Positions 1 to 7,699 of a DNA stretch of 64,000 nt are shown here, one piece after another. The position numbers and the translations under genes are program-made. Every line of letters begins with the position of its first letter. The first letter of the stretch is position 1. The stretch is taken from positions 62,001-126,000 of the forward strand of contig CANMXJ010000004.1 of assembly GCA_947501805.1 (NCBI GenBank). The letters run 5' to 3'. The notes under the pieces are model-generated. The model saw nothing but the letters and a program-made list of their open reading frames with translations. It was not told the DNA's origin and ran no database searches. Source of the DNA: an uncultured Sulfitobacter sp. GTDB taxonomy: Bacteria; Pseudomonadota; Alphaproteobacteria; Rhodobacterales; Rhodobacteraceae.

Positions 1-962
1 CCGGCGTGGCCTATGGCTCGCAACTGGCCCTTGGCGCGCTTGGTGTCACGCTGGTCTATGGCATCCTGCGGTTTTCCAACTTCGCCCATGGCGACACGAT
101 GGCGATGGGGGCCATGGCGACGGTCTTGATGACGTGGCTGTTCCAAAGCTGGGGCATCTCGCTGGGGCCACTGCCGACCGCCCTGCTCGCCCTGCCCTTT
201 GGTATTCTCTTTGCCATCGGTCTGGTGCTGTTCACGGACCGGGCGGTCTATAAATTCTATCGGGTGAAAAAGGCAAAGCCGGTGATCCTTGTGATCGTCA
301 GTCTTGGAATCACCTTTATCTACAATGGCGTGACCCGTTTTATCATTGGCACAAACGATCAGAATTTCTTTGACGGCGAACGCTTTATCATATCGGCGCG
401 GGAGTTCAAAAAAGCCACCGGCTTGGCCGAAGGCCTCTCGTTCAAAACCACTCAAGGTATTACGATTGTGACAGCCATTATCGTTGTTGCCTTGCTGTTC
501 TGGTTCCTGAACCGGACGCGGGCGGGCAAATCGATGCGGGCTTATTCGGACAATGAGGATCTGGCGCTGCTGTCGGGCATCAACCCCGAACGGGTGGTGA
601 TGATCACGTGGATTATTGTGGCGACTTTGGCGACGATTGCAGGGGTGCTTTATGGTCTCGACAAAAGCTTTAAGCCGTTCGTGTATTTCCAATTGCTGTT
701 GCCGATTTTTGCCAGTGCGATTGTTGGCGGTCTTGGCAATCCGTTGGGGGCGATTGCGGGTGGATTTGTGATCGCGTTCTCCGAGGTCACAATCACCTAT
801 GCGTGGAAAAAGGTGCTGGTTTACATGATGCCCGAGAGCCTTGAGCCAAGCGGCCTCGTTCAGCTTCTCAGCACAGATTACAAATTTGCGGTCAGTTTCG
901 TGATCCTGCTGATCGTGCTGCTGTTCAAACCCACAGGTCTATTCAAGGGGCAATCGGTATGA
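1..962 (+). CDS. livH: Branched-chain amino acid ABC transporter permease LivH (5' partial)
   Basis: Inner-membrane permease of a Liv-type ABC importer for branched-chain or related amino acids, expected to pair with LivM. The window opens inside the gene: the frame is open from base 3 and reads G-V-A-Y-G-S, so a short N-terminal stretch is missing and the GTG at base 6 is not the real start. About 319 residues remain, mostly hydrophobic helices, including the family segment IVGGLGNPLGAIAGG in the last third. Its TGA overlaps the livM ATG (ATGA), so the two are translationally coupled. The ATPases (LivG, LivF) and binding protein are not in the window and probably lie upstream. Confidence 0.93.
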   Translation, partial: GVAYGSQLALGALGVTLVYGILRFSNFAHGDTMAMGAMATVLMTWLFQSWGISLGPLPTALLALPFGILFAIGLVLFTDRAVYKFYRVKKAKPVILVIVSLGITFIYNGVTRFIIGTNDQNFFDGERFIISAREFKKATGLAEGLSFKTTQGITIVTAIIVVALLFWFLNRTRAGKSMRAYSDNEDLALLSGINPERVVMITWIIVATLATIAGVLYGLDKSFKPFVYFQLLLPIFASAIVGGLGNPLGAIAGGFVIAFSEVTITYAWKKVLVYMMPESLEPSGLVQLLSTDYKFAVSFVILLIVLLFKPTGLFKGQSV

Positions 963-2263
963 GCGAGACCATGAGAAATACACTGCTCTTTGGTGTGGTT
1001 GCATGCTTGATCATCTTTGTCGGATTTCAGCAAAGTTGGAACTCGGCGCTGTTGATCATCGCAATGGGTCTGATCTCATCGATCATGGCCTTGGGTGTAA
1101 ACCTGCAATGGGGTTTTGCAGGATTGTTCAACGTCGGCATTATGGGGTTTGTGGCCCTTGGTGGTCTGGCAGCGGTTCTGGTCGGCATGCCCCCGACACC
1201 GGGTGGATTTGCGGCGGGTGGTCTAGGTGTGATCAGTGCATTGGTACTGGGCGCGGGTACAATTGTCGCGGTGATCCAGATCATGCGGCGGATGCAAGGT
1301 GGATGGCTGCGCACTCTAGTTGTCATTGTAACACTCATTGCGGGGTTCTTTATCTTTCGCGCTGTACTTGATCCATCCGTGGCGCGCATCGAGGAAATCA
1401 ATCCGGCACAATACGGCTACCTCGGTGGACTGGGTCTGCCGGTGCTGATCGCCTGGCCGGTTGGTGGTCTTTTTGCGGCAGCGGCGGCATGGGTGATTGG
1501 CAAAACCGCCCTTGGATTGCGCTCGGATTATCTGGCGATTGCGACTCTGGGTATTGCCGAGATCATCATTGCGATCCTGAAGAACGAAGATTGGCTGACG
1601 CGCGGAGTGAAGAATGTGATCGGCGTGCCGCGTCCTGTACCCTTCGAGATTGATCTGCAAGGTAATCCCGCCTTTGTTGAACGTGCGACCTCGCTCGGGA
1701 TGACCCCGGTTGAAGCGTCAACGCTGTGGGTCAAAGTTTTGTATATTGCCTTGTTTGGCATTGTTCTGCTGATCCTGATGTGGATGGCGCAACGGGCGCT
1801 TCATTCGCCTTGGGGCCGCATGTTGCGGGCGATCCGCGACAATGAAGTGGCAGCCGAAGCCATGGGCAAAGATGTGAAAGCACGCCATTTGCAGGTGTTT
1901 ATTCTGGGCTCTGCGATCTGCGGAATTGCGGGCGCGATGATGACTTCGATGGACGGGCAACTGACACCGGGCACCTATCAGCCGCTGCGCTTTACTTTCC
2001 TGATCTGGGTAATGGTAATTGTGGGCGGATCGGGCAACAACCTTGGCTCGGTACTGGGTGGTTTCCTGATCTGGTTCCTGTGGGTGCAGGTTGAGCCGAT
2101 GGGGCTTTGGTTGATGAACGTGATTACATCGGGCATGGCCGAGGGATCTGCCCTGAAGGCGCATCTGATCGACGCTGCGGCACATATGCGTTTGCTGACA
2201 ATGGGACTGGTGTTGCTATTGGTGCTGCGGTTCAGCCCGCGTGGACTGATCCCGGAGAGATAA
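959..2263 (+). CDS. livM: Branched-chain amino acid ABC transporter permease LivM
   Basis: Second inner-membrane permease of the Liv-type importer; 434 residues, multi-spanning. The C-terminal half carries the LivM pattern: GLRSDYLAIATLGIAEI around residues 185-200, then MLRAIRDNEVAAEAMGKDV, which is the conserved cytoplasmic loop that contacts the ATPases, and IVGGSGNNLGSVLGG further on. The start overlaps the livH stop by four bases. It is the last gene of its operon, as a strong hairpin terminator follows at about 2329. Length is slightly above the usual 320-430 range because of an extended hydrophobic N-terminal region. Confidence 0.93.
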   Translation: MSETMRNTLLFGVVACLIIFVGFQQSWNSALLIIAMGLISSIMALGVNLQWGFAGLFNVGIMGFVALGGLAAVLVGMPPTPGGFAAGGLGVISALVLGAGTIVAVIQIMRRMQGGWLRTLVVIVTLIAGFFIFRAVLDPSVARIEEINPAQYGYLGGLGLPVLIAWPVGGLFAAAAAWVIGKTALGLRSDYLAIATLGIAEIIIAILKNEDWLTRGVKNVIGVPRPVPFEIDLQGNPAFVERATSLGMTPVEASTLWVKVLYIALFGIVLLILMWMAQRALHSPWGRMLRAIRDNEVAAEAMGKDVKARHLQVFILGSAICGIAGAMMTSMDGQLTPGTYQPLRFTFLIWVMVIVGGSGNNLGSVLGGFLIWFLWVQVEPMGLWLMNVITSGMAEGSALKAHLIDAAAHMRLLTMGLVLLLVLRFSPRGLIPER

Positions 2264-2328
2264 GGTGAACCAACGCTGCTGAAGGGTGGTGAAGGTGAGT
2301 GCGGACGATATTTAAGGCCAAAAAGAGA

Positions 2329-2361
2329 GGGGCGTGGATTTTCATCCGCGCCCCCTGTTTT
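2329..2361. terminator. Bidirectional terminator between livM and the herA-like gene
   Basis: An 11-bp stem (GGGGCGTGGAT / ATCCGCGCCCC with one G-T pair) closes a TTTC loop. It is followed by CTGTTTTT on the plus strand and preceded by AAAAAG, which gives a U-tract on the minus strand, so it can end both convergent transcripts. Confidence 0.8.
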
Positions 2362-2364
2362 TGA

Positions 2365-3915
2365 CTAGCGGCCTTTGAAGAGGCCACCGAGGATGCCGCG
2401 CACGATACGGCGTCCGGTGGTGCCTTTAAGTTCTTTGATCACAACATTGGCCATGGCGGTCCCGAAGCCTTCCTGTGACTTGCGGCGTGGCGCGCGAGAG
2501 GTCGAGCGCGTCACCCCTTTGCCTGCATAGCGGCGTGCGTTGTTGAATTCGCGCAGCACAGGTGTCGCGGCTTCCTCGGCCTCTTCTTCGGCTTTTGCCG
2601 CTTCGGCGGCCGCTTCATCAGCCCGTTTGCGCAGGATTTCAAAAGCGGACTCGCGATCCAGACGGTTGTCGTATTTCCCTGCCATCGGAGACGCAGCCAT
2701 CAGAGCGTCGCGTTCACTGGATGAGATCGGACCGAGATGGGAGGATGGCGGGCGGATCAGGGTACGCTCCACGATGCCCGGCACGCCTTTCTTTTGCAGG
2801 AAGGATGTTACCGCCTCGCCCACCCCGACTTCGCGGATGGCCTCTTCCGTATCAAAGCGCGGGTTCTCGCGGTAGGTTTCGGCGGCCATGCGCAATTCCT
2901 TGCGGTCTTTGGCGGTAAACGCGCGCAGGGCATGTTGCACGCGGTTGCCAAGCTGGCCAAGGATGTCGTCAGGGACGTCTGCAGGGTTTTGTGTGATGAA
3001 ATAAACGCCGACACCTTTAGAACGGATCAGGCGCGCGACCTGTTCGACCTTGTCGACCAGCGCTTTGGGGGCGTCATCGAACAAAAGGTGGGCTTCGTCA
3101 AAGAAAAATACCAGTTTGGGTTTGTCGGGATCCCCTACTTCGGGAAGCTCTTCAAATAATTCCGACAGCAACCACAGAAGGAAAGTGGCATAGAGTTTGG
3201 GTGCGCCCATCAGTTTGTCGGCAGCGAGGATATTGATCATACCGCGCCCGTCCGCATCGCAGCGCATGAGGTCGGTGAGTGCGAGCGCAGGTTCGCCGAA
3301 CAGGTCCGCCGCACCTTGATTCTCCAATACCAGCAGGCGGCGTTGAATGGCACCAACCGACGCTGCAGAGACATTGCCATAGCGCAGCGCCAGATCTTTG
3401 GCATTCTGACCAATCCAGACCAGCAAGGACTGAAGGTCTTTGAGGTCGAGCAAGGGCAGTCCATCCTCATCTGCAACGCGGAAGGCGATGTTGAGAATGC
3501 CTTCCTGTGCTTCGGTTAGGCCAAGCAATTGTGCGAGAAGCAGTGGGCCCATCTCGGACACGGTGGTGCGGACGGGGTGGCCTTGCTCTCCGTAGAGATC
3601 CCAGAAGGCAACTGGAAACGCCTCATAAACATAGTCCTGAAAGCCGATGGTTTCCGCGCGGCTCATGAAAGGCGTGTGGAGTTTGTGATCGGCACTGCCG
3701 GATTTGGCGAGGCCGGAAAGATCGCCTTTGACGTCGGATAGAAACACCGGCACCCCTCGGGCAGAGAAACCCTCAGCAAGGATTTGCAAGGTCACGGTTT
3801 TCCCCGTGCCGGTAGCCCCTGCGATCAAGCCGTGTCGGTTGGCGTAACCGATGTTGAGGAATTGCTGGGTGGCATAGTCCTCGCCTCCCCCTCCTATGAA
3901 TATGTCTTGCGTCAC
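2365..3915 (-). CDS. HerA-like ATPase (DUF853 / YjgR family)
   Basis: Predicted cytoplasmic P-loop ATPase of the FtsK/HerA superfamily, DUF853 branch, 516 residues. Walker A GATGTGKT lies at residues 33-40 and Walker B FFFDEAH at 270-276. An Ala/Glu-rich, probably helical segment lies near 430-450 and a basic Gly-rich tail at the C terminus. The start is a GTG with GAGGAAG just upstream. The cellular role of this family is unclear: it resembles bipolar DNA helicases, but there is no nurA-like nuclease nearby, so the assignment to DNA processing is by family only. It stands alone, convergent with livM and divergent from the ialB region. Confidence 0.88.
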   Translation of the reverse strand: MTQDIFIGGGGEDYATQQFLNIGYANRHGLIAGATGTGKTVTLQILAEGFSARGVPVFLSDVKGDLSGLAKSGSADHKLHTPFMSRAETIGFQDYVYEAFPVAFWDLYGEQGHPVRTTVSEMGPLLLAQLLGLTEAQEGILNIAFRVADEDGLPLLDLKDLQSLLVWIGQNAKDLALRYGNVSAASVGAIQRRLLVLENQGAADLFGEPALALTDLMRCDADGRGMINILAADKLMGAPKLYATFLLWLLSELFEELPEVGDPDKPKLVFFFDEAHLLFDDAPKALVDKVEQVARLIRSKGVGVYFITQNPADVPDDILGQLGNRVQHALRAFTAKDRKELRMAAETYRENPRFDTEEAIREVGVGEAVTSFLQKKGVPGIVERTLIRPPSSHLGPISSSERDALMAASPMAGKYDNRLDRESAFEILRKRADEAAAEAAKAEEEAEEAATPVLREFNNARRYAGKGVTRSTSRAPRRKSQEGFGTAMANVVIKELKGTTGRRIVRGILGGLFKGR

Positions 3916-3984
3916 GGGTCTTCCTCTCGGGCGATGCCAGATTTCCTATTGCGGTGAGCATACAAAGTTAACCTTTCTAGACCA

Positions 3985-4077
3985 TAGTGATTATGCCCCG
4001 TCCGAATATGTCCTTTTATCCGGGCCGGGCATTTCCTCCCTGTCAGACTGGCCGCGCCTTTTGGTGCGGCCCTTTTT
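3985..4077 (+). ncRNA. Candidate small RNA A, ending at the 4050-4077 terminator
   Basis: Inferred only from a stand-alone intrinsic terminator and the absence of an upstream plus-strand gene. The segment just before the terminator contains ATTTCCTCCCTG, an anti-Shine-Dalgarno-like sequence similar in spirit to the CCUCC-rich Cuckoo/CcsR small RNAs of Rhodobacteraceae. The 5' end is a guess, because no clear promoter was found. Confidence 0.3.
4050..4077 (+). terminator. Free-standing intrinsic terminator
   Basis: A nine-base-pair stem (GGCCGCGCC / GGTGCGGCC, one G-T pair) closes a TTTT loop and is followed by CTTTTTC. No plus-strand gene precedes it. Confidence 0.75.
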
Positions 4078-4144
4078 CGGCCAAAGGAACCTATGCGGTT
4101 TCCACAAAATGAATAACTTGTTGATATATATTGCATATTCAGTG

Positions 4145-4173
4145 TTGACGGGTTGCCCTGCCTTTCGTAACGT
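4145..4173 (+). promoter_or_regulatory. Candidate sigma-70-type promoter for small RNA B
   Basis: TTGACG (4145-4150) and TAACGT (4168-4173) are separated by exactly 17 bases. A start near 4180 would give a transcript of about 65 bases ending at the 4220-4244 terminator. Confidence 0.4.
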
Positions 4174-4179
4174 TGCGTC

Positions 4180-4244
4180 ATAAGTCGGCACAGTTCGACG
4201 GGGAGAAAAATTCGAAAAAGGGGATGCTTTGCGTCCTCTTTTTT
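4180..4244 (+). ncRNA. Candidate small RNA B between promoter 4145-4173 and terminator 4220-4244
   Basis: A promoter-like pair with ideal spacing lies 65-100 bases before a terminator with a T6 tract, and no reading frame of note lies between. It could instead be an early-terminating leader of ialB, whose ATG is about 137 bases further on. Inference from layout only. Confidence 0.35.
4220..4244 (+). terminator. Free-standing intrinsic terminator upstream of ialB
   Basis: GGGGATGC and GCGTCCTC pair over eight positions (two G-T pairs) around a TTT loop and are followed by six T residues. Confidence 0.75.
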
Positions 4245-4381
4245 GTTGGGTGCACCATTACGATATCCTTATCCCAAATCGGCAGTTTTCGGCCTTTGTC
4301 GGTTGAAAATTATGCGGATCGCGACTGACATTGCCGCTGCAGCATGTTAGACGGCGATAGATCAACAAATGTGGATTAGAC

Positions 4382-5008
4382 ATGAGCAAATTTTTCACCG
4401 CACTGCCGCTTTGCGCCGCCCTTGCGCTCTTTGTGCCGCAGTCCGTTTTCGCGCAGACCACGACCACAACCGAAGAGGCAAAGCCCGCCACCGGTGAAGC
4501 GGCGCAAATCGAGGAGCAGCTGAGCCTTGGTGCGGATGCTGACGCCGATCCTGAACTTGGCAAACCCTACACCAAAGAAGTGATCGGATCCTGGGAGATG
4601 CGCTGCATCAAGACAGAATCAAACGAAGATCCTTGCCAGATGTATCAGCTTCTGGACGATGGTCAGGGCGCTCCGGTTGCCGAGATTTCGCTGTTCCGCC
4701 TGCCCGCTGGTGGCAAGGCAGAAGCCGGGGCGACAGTTGTCGTACCGCTTGAGACATCATTGACCAACCAGTTGGTTATTTCGGTGGATGGTGGCAAAGC
4801 GCGCCGTTATCCTTATGCATTTTGCAACCCGGTTGGATGCTATGCGCGGCTGGGCCTGACCAATGCGGACGTTGCGGCGTTCAAGCGGGGCAAAGAAGCG
4901 GTAATCACGATTATTCCGGCTTTGGCACCGGACCAGCAAGTGAAGCTGACACTCTCGTTGAGCGGCTTTACTGCCAGTTATGACAAAGTATCCGTGATCC
5001 AGCAGTAA
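4382..5008 (+). CDS. Invasion-associated locus B (IalB) family protein
   Basis: Predicted exported protein of 208 residues. The N terminus is a Sec signal peptide (MSKFFTALPLCAALALFVPQ, likely cut after VFAQ or VFA), followed by a Thr/Glu/Ala-rich linker and an IalB domain from about residue 60. The domain has four cysteines in the family pattern: RCIK and DPCQMY in the first half, then FCNPVGC near 140-150. IalB proteins are periplasmic or membrane-associated, and outside Bartonella their role is not settled. The ribosome site is weak (GGATT). The gene is monocistronic, with its own terminator just downstream. Confidence 0.85.
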   Translation: MSKFFTALPLCAALALFVPQSVFAQTTTTTEEAKPATGEAAQIEEQLSLGADADADPELGKPYTKEVIGSWEMRCIKTESNEDPCQMYQLLDDGQGAPVAEISLFRLPAGGKAEAGATVVVPLETSLTNQLVISVDGGKARRYPYAFCNPVGCYARLGLTNADVAAFKRGKEAVITIIPALAPDQQVKLTLSLSGFTASYDKVSVIQQ

Positions 5009-5037
5009 ACGCTGTTTAGCTGCCAAACGATATCAAA

Positions 5038-5064
5038 GGCCGTCCCGTTTCGGGGCGGCTTTTT
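5038..5064 (+). terminator. Terminator of the ialB-like gene
   Basis: GCCGTCCCG / CGGGGCGGC stem with a TTT loop and a TTTTTG tail, 30 bases after the stop codon. It also separates this gene from the convergent ketosynthase. Confidence 0.78.
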
Positions 5065-5073
5065 GCGTTTGGG

Positions 5074-6282
5074 TCAGATTTTGCGCAGGGCAATCACCGC
5101 ATTCATGCCGCCGAAGGCAAAGGCGTTGCTGAGGGCAACCGTCACTTTTGCATCACGCGCCTCATTTGGAACCACGTCCAGCGCACATTCGGGATCGGGT
5201 TCTTGATAGCCAACGGTCGGTGCAATCACACCGTCACGCACAGCCATGATGCAGGCCAGCAATTCCACGGCACCGGTGCCACCAATCAAATGGCCGTGCA
5301 TGCTTTTTGTGGAAGAGATCATCAGGCTGTCGGCATGCGGGCCAAAGACATCGGCAACAGCGGCACATTCGGTTTTGTCATTTGCCGCGGTGCCGGTCCC
5401 GTGTGCATTGATATAGCCGACGTCCTCGCGGTTCAGTTTTGCGTCGTCCAATGCGCCTGACATGGCACGTGCAGCCCCTGCCTTTGAGGGCATGACGATA
5501 TCGCTGGCGTCCGAAGACATGGCAAAACCGGCCACTTCGCACAGGATATCGGCACCGCGTGCGCGTGCGTGCTCGAATTCTTCAAAGACAAAGATGCCCG
5601 CGCCCTCGCCTTGCACCATACCGTTGCGGTTGGCGGAAAACGGACGACACGCATCACGGCTCATGACGCGCAAGCCTTCCCATGCTTTTACCCCGCCAAA
5701 GCAGAGCATGCTTTCTGAGCCGCCGGTGACCATCGCAGGTGCCATGCCGGAACGGACCATCGAAAATGCCTGCGCCATCGCATGATTGGAGGACGCGCAG
5801 GCGGTGGACACGGTGAAGCTTGGTCCTTTGAGGTTCCATTCCATGCTGACATGTGAGGCGGCAGCGTTATTCATCAGCTTGGGCACAACAAACGGATGCA
5901 CGCGATTTTTGCCTTCTTCATAGACAGCGCGGTAATTGTCATCCCACGTGGACACACCGCCGCCTGCCGTGCCCAGAACAACACCGGATTTCGCGGCCAA
6001 CTCGCCCGAGAACGTCAGACCGGACTGCTCTATCGCCTCTTTTGCAGCAGCCAGAGTGAACTGAGTGAAGCGGTCATACAGCGACATCTGCTGGCGGTTG
6101 TAGCGCCCCTCGGCCTCAAAACCGCGCACCTGCCCCCCGATTTGGATCTGCAGGCGTTCAACATCGCGAAACGCAAGTGGTCCGATGCCACAGACACCTT
6201 CGCGCATGGCAGTCATGGTTGCAGGGACGGACTGACCCAATGCGTTGATCGTCCCTGCCCCCGTGATGACAACGCGTTTCAC
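5074..6282 (-). CDS. Beta-ketoacyl-ACP synthase (KAS II / FabF-like)
   Basis: Condensing enzyme of 402 residues that extends acyl-ACP with malonyl-ACP. The Cys-His-His triad is visible: C162 in VSTACASSNHA, H294 in NAHGTGT and H331 in KSMHGHLIGG. It lies 3 bases after a dedicated acyl carrier protein gene and downstream of lpxD on the same strand. This suggests it makes a special acyl chain for lipid A or another envelope lipid rather than serving as the main FabF, which is usually encoded beside fabG/acpP. The substrate is inferred from neighbours only. Confidence 0.88.
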   Translation of the reverse strand: MKRVVITGAGTINALGQSVPATMTAMREGVCGIGPLAFRDVERLQIQIGGQVRGFEAEGRYNRQQMSLYDRFTQFTLAAAKEAIEQSGLTFSGELAAKSGVVLGTAGGGVSTWDDNYRAVYEEGKNRVHPFVVPKLMNNAAASHVSMEWNLKGPSFTVSTACASSNHAMAQAFSMVRSGMAPAMVTGGSESMLCFGGVKAWEGLRVMSRDACRPFSANRNGMVQGEGAGIFVFEEFEHARARGADILCEVAGFAMSSDASDIVMPSKAGAARAMSGALDDAKLNREDVGYINAHGTGTAANDKTECAAVADVFGPHADSLMISSTKSMHGHLIGGTGAVELLACIMAVRDGVIAPTVGYQEPDPECALDVVPNEARDAKVTVALSNAFAFGGMNAVIALRKI

Positions 6283-6285
6283 AGT

Positions 6286-6543
6286 CTAGCCCTGCTCTGC
6301 TTTCAGGCGTTCAATCCCTGCGATAATGCTGGCCACCGAGGTAATGTCAAAATCGGACTCGGACGGACTATTGGCGTTGAAAGGCACAGATATATCGAAG
6401 GCTTCCTCAATCGCAAAAATGCTCTCGACCAGTCCCAAACTGTCAATGCCGAGGCTTTCAAGTGTGCTGTCCATGGTGACGTCGTCGGGTTCCAGCAGCG
6501 CCTGTTCGGCGATGATCGCGATGACCTGATCCTTGATGCTCAT
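6286..6543 (-). CDS. Acyl carrier protein, specialised
   Basis: Small acidic carrier of 85 residues. The phosphopantetheine attachment site is Ser35 in LGIDSLGL, followed by helix II (VESIFAIEEAFDI). It differs from housekeeping AcpP (which has DSLDTVEL) and is closer in style to carriers dedicated to lipid A acylation such as AcpXL, though that resemblance is loose. It sits between lpxD and the ketosynthase on the same strand, so the three are probably co-transcribed and the carrier should be the partner of that ketosynthase. Confidence 0.87.
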   Translation of the reverse strand: MSIKDQVIAIIAEQALLEPDDVTMDSTLESLGIDSLGLVESIFAIEEAFDISVPFNANSPSESDFDITSVASIIAGIERLKAEQG

Positions 6544-6576
6544 GATCTTGTTCCCATTGCGGCGGTTAGGTTCGAC

Positions 6577-7668
6577 TTAATCATCCTTGCCGGATTTGAA
6601 AACAGCTTTCCGCAATTCTGCGACCTCGCGCAGCAGGCGCGGCAAGCGGCGTTGCGCTTTGTACAGATCGACCTGTTTGTCCATCTGCGTGGCCGGATAA
6701 CCCAGCATGGTGCGCCCGGCGGGGACATTCGACATCAGTTTTGTACCGCCTCCCGCGATTACACCGTCCCCGACAAAGATATTGTCATTCACGCCGACCT
6801 GACCCGCCATCACCACGTTGTTGCCGATGCGCGCAGAGCCTGCGATGCCGACCTGCCCGCAAATCAGACAGTTTTCACCAATACTGACATTGTGACCCAG
6901 ATGGACCTGATTATCGAGCTTGGTGTTGTTGCCAATCGTGGTGTTGCGGATGGTGCCGCAGTCGATGGTACAGCCCATGCCGATTTCGACGTCATCGCCG
7001 ATAGTGACGCTGCCAAGTGAATGAATGCGTATCCACGGCTGCGCTTTCGCAGTGCCTTGATCGCCCAATGTCTTGCGTGCGGATTCAACGGTGGAGGGTT
7101 CTGCAGTGACAAAGGAAAATCCGTCCCCGCCAATACGTGCGCCGGGCTGGATGATGCAGCGGTTTCCGATGGTGACCCTTGCGCCAATGCTGACCTGTTC
7201 GCGCAGATACGCCTGTTCGCCAAGAGTGACGTCCACGCCGATGAAACAATGGGGTCCGATCACAGAACCTGCGCCGATGCGTGCGCCCGCTGAAATGATA
7301 GCCAGCGGACCAACGCTTACGTCAGCGGCCAGTTGCGCGGATGGATCAATGATGGCTGACGGATGGACGCCCGCGCCAAATCCCTGACCAGCATCCAGCA
7401 TTGCAGTCATGCCTGACATGGCAAAGCGAGGACGGGTTGGAAAGATCGCGGCCTTCAGTCCCAAGCCCTGCCAATCCGCATCAGGCCAGAGCATTGCAAC
7501 CTCTGCCGCCCCTTCGGCGAGGCTTTCGGCGTATTTCGGGCTCATCGCCAAGGCAAGGTCATCCGGTCCTGCATCTTGCGGTTCAGCGGCACGTTTAATC
7601 AGGCGTGCCGTATCTCCGGCGGCTTGAGCCCCCAGAGCCTTGGCAATCTCGGCAACACTATAGGACAT
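6577..7668 (-). CDS. lpxD: UDP-3-O-acylglucosamine N-acyltransferase LpxD
   Basis: Third step of lipid A synthesis: transfers a hydroxyacyl chain from ACP to the 2-amino group of UDP-3-O-acylglucosamine. It has 363 residues from the ATG at 7668, which has GAGGGG about eight bases upstream. An upstream ATG in the same frame would add 46 residues lying inside the end of the preceding gene and is rejected. An N-terminal uridine-binding domain (about 1-100) is followed by many left-handed beta-helix hexapeptide repeats (IGAGSVIGPH, VTIGNRC, VHLGHNVSIGE) and a C-terminal helical tail. Located upstream of its probable ACP and a ketosynthase. Confidence 0.94.
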   Translation of the reverse strand: MSYSVAEIAKALGAQAAGDTARLIKRAAEPQDAGPDDLALAMSPKYAESLAEGAAEVAMLWPDADWQGLGLKAAIFPTRPRFAMSGMTAMLDAGQGFGAGVHPSAIIDPSAQLAADVSVGPLAIISAGARIGAGSVIGPHCFIGVDVTLGEQAYLREQVSIGARVTIGNRCIIQPGARIGGDGFSFVTAEPSTVESARKTLGDQGTAKAQPWIRIHSLGSVTIGDDVEIGMGCTIDCGTIRNTTIGNNTKLDNQVHLGHNVSIGENCLICGQVGIAGSARIGNNVVMAGQVGVNDNIFVGDGVIAGGGTKLMSNVPAGRTMLGYPATQMDKQVDLYKAQRRLPRLLREVAELRKAVFKSGKDD

Positions 7669-7699
7669 AAACAGCACCCCTCTTGGCGTGCCGCGAGAC

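Larger units (their letters stand above)
3916..4381. other. 466-base intergenic region with two free-standing terminators
   Basis: This stretch separates the divergent herA-like gene and ialB. No convincing coding sequence is visible. It contains two plus-strand intrinsic terminators (4050-4077 and 4220-4244) with no plus-strand gene in front of either, a CCTCC-containing segment (ATTTCCTCCCTG) at about 4031-4042, and a good promoter-like pair TTGACG-N17-TAACGT at 4145-4173. Confidence 0.6.

Noticed and set aside
5896..7020. Long plus-strand open frame (374 codons) opposite ketosynthase, ACP and lpxD
   Set aside because: It spans three well-supported minus-strand genes, and its translation has no family character. 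An antisense shadow of high-GC coding sequence.
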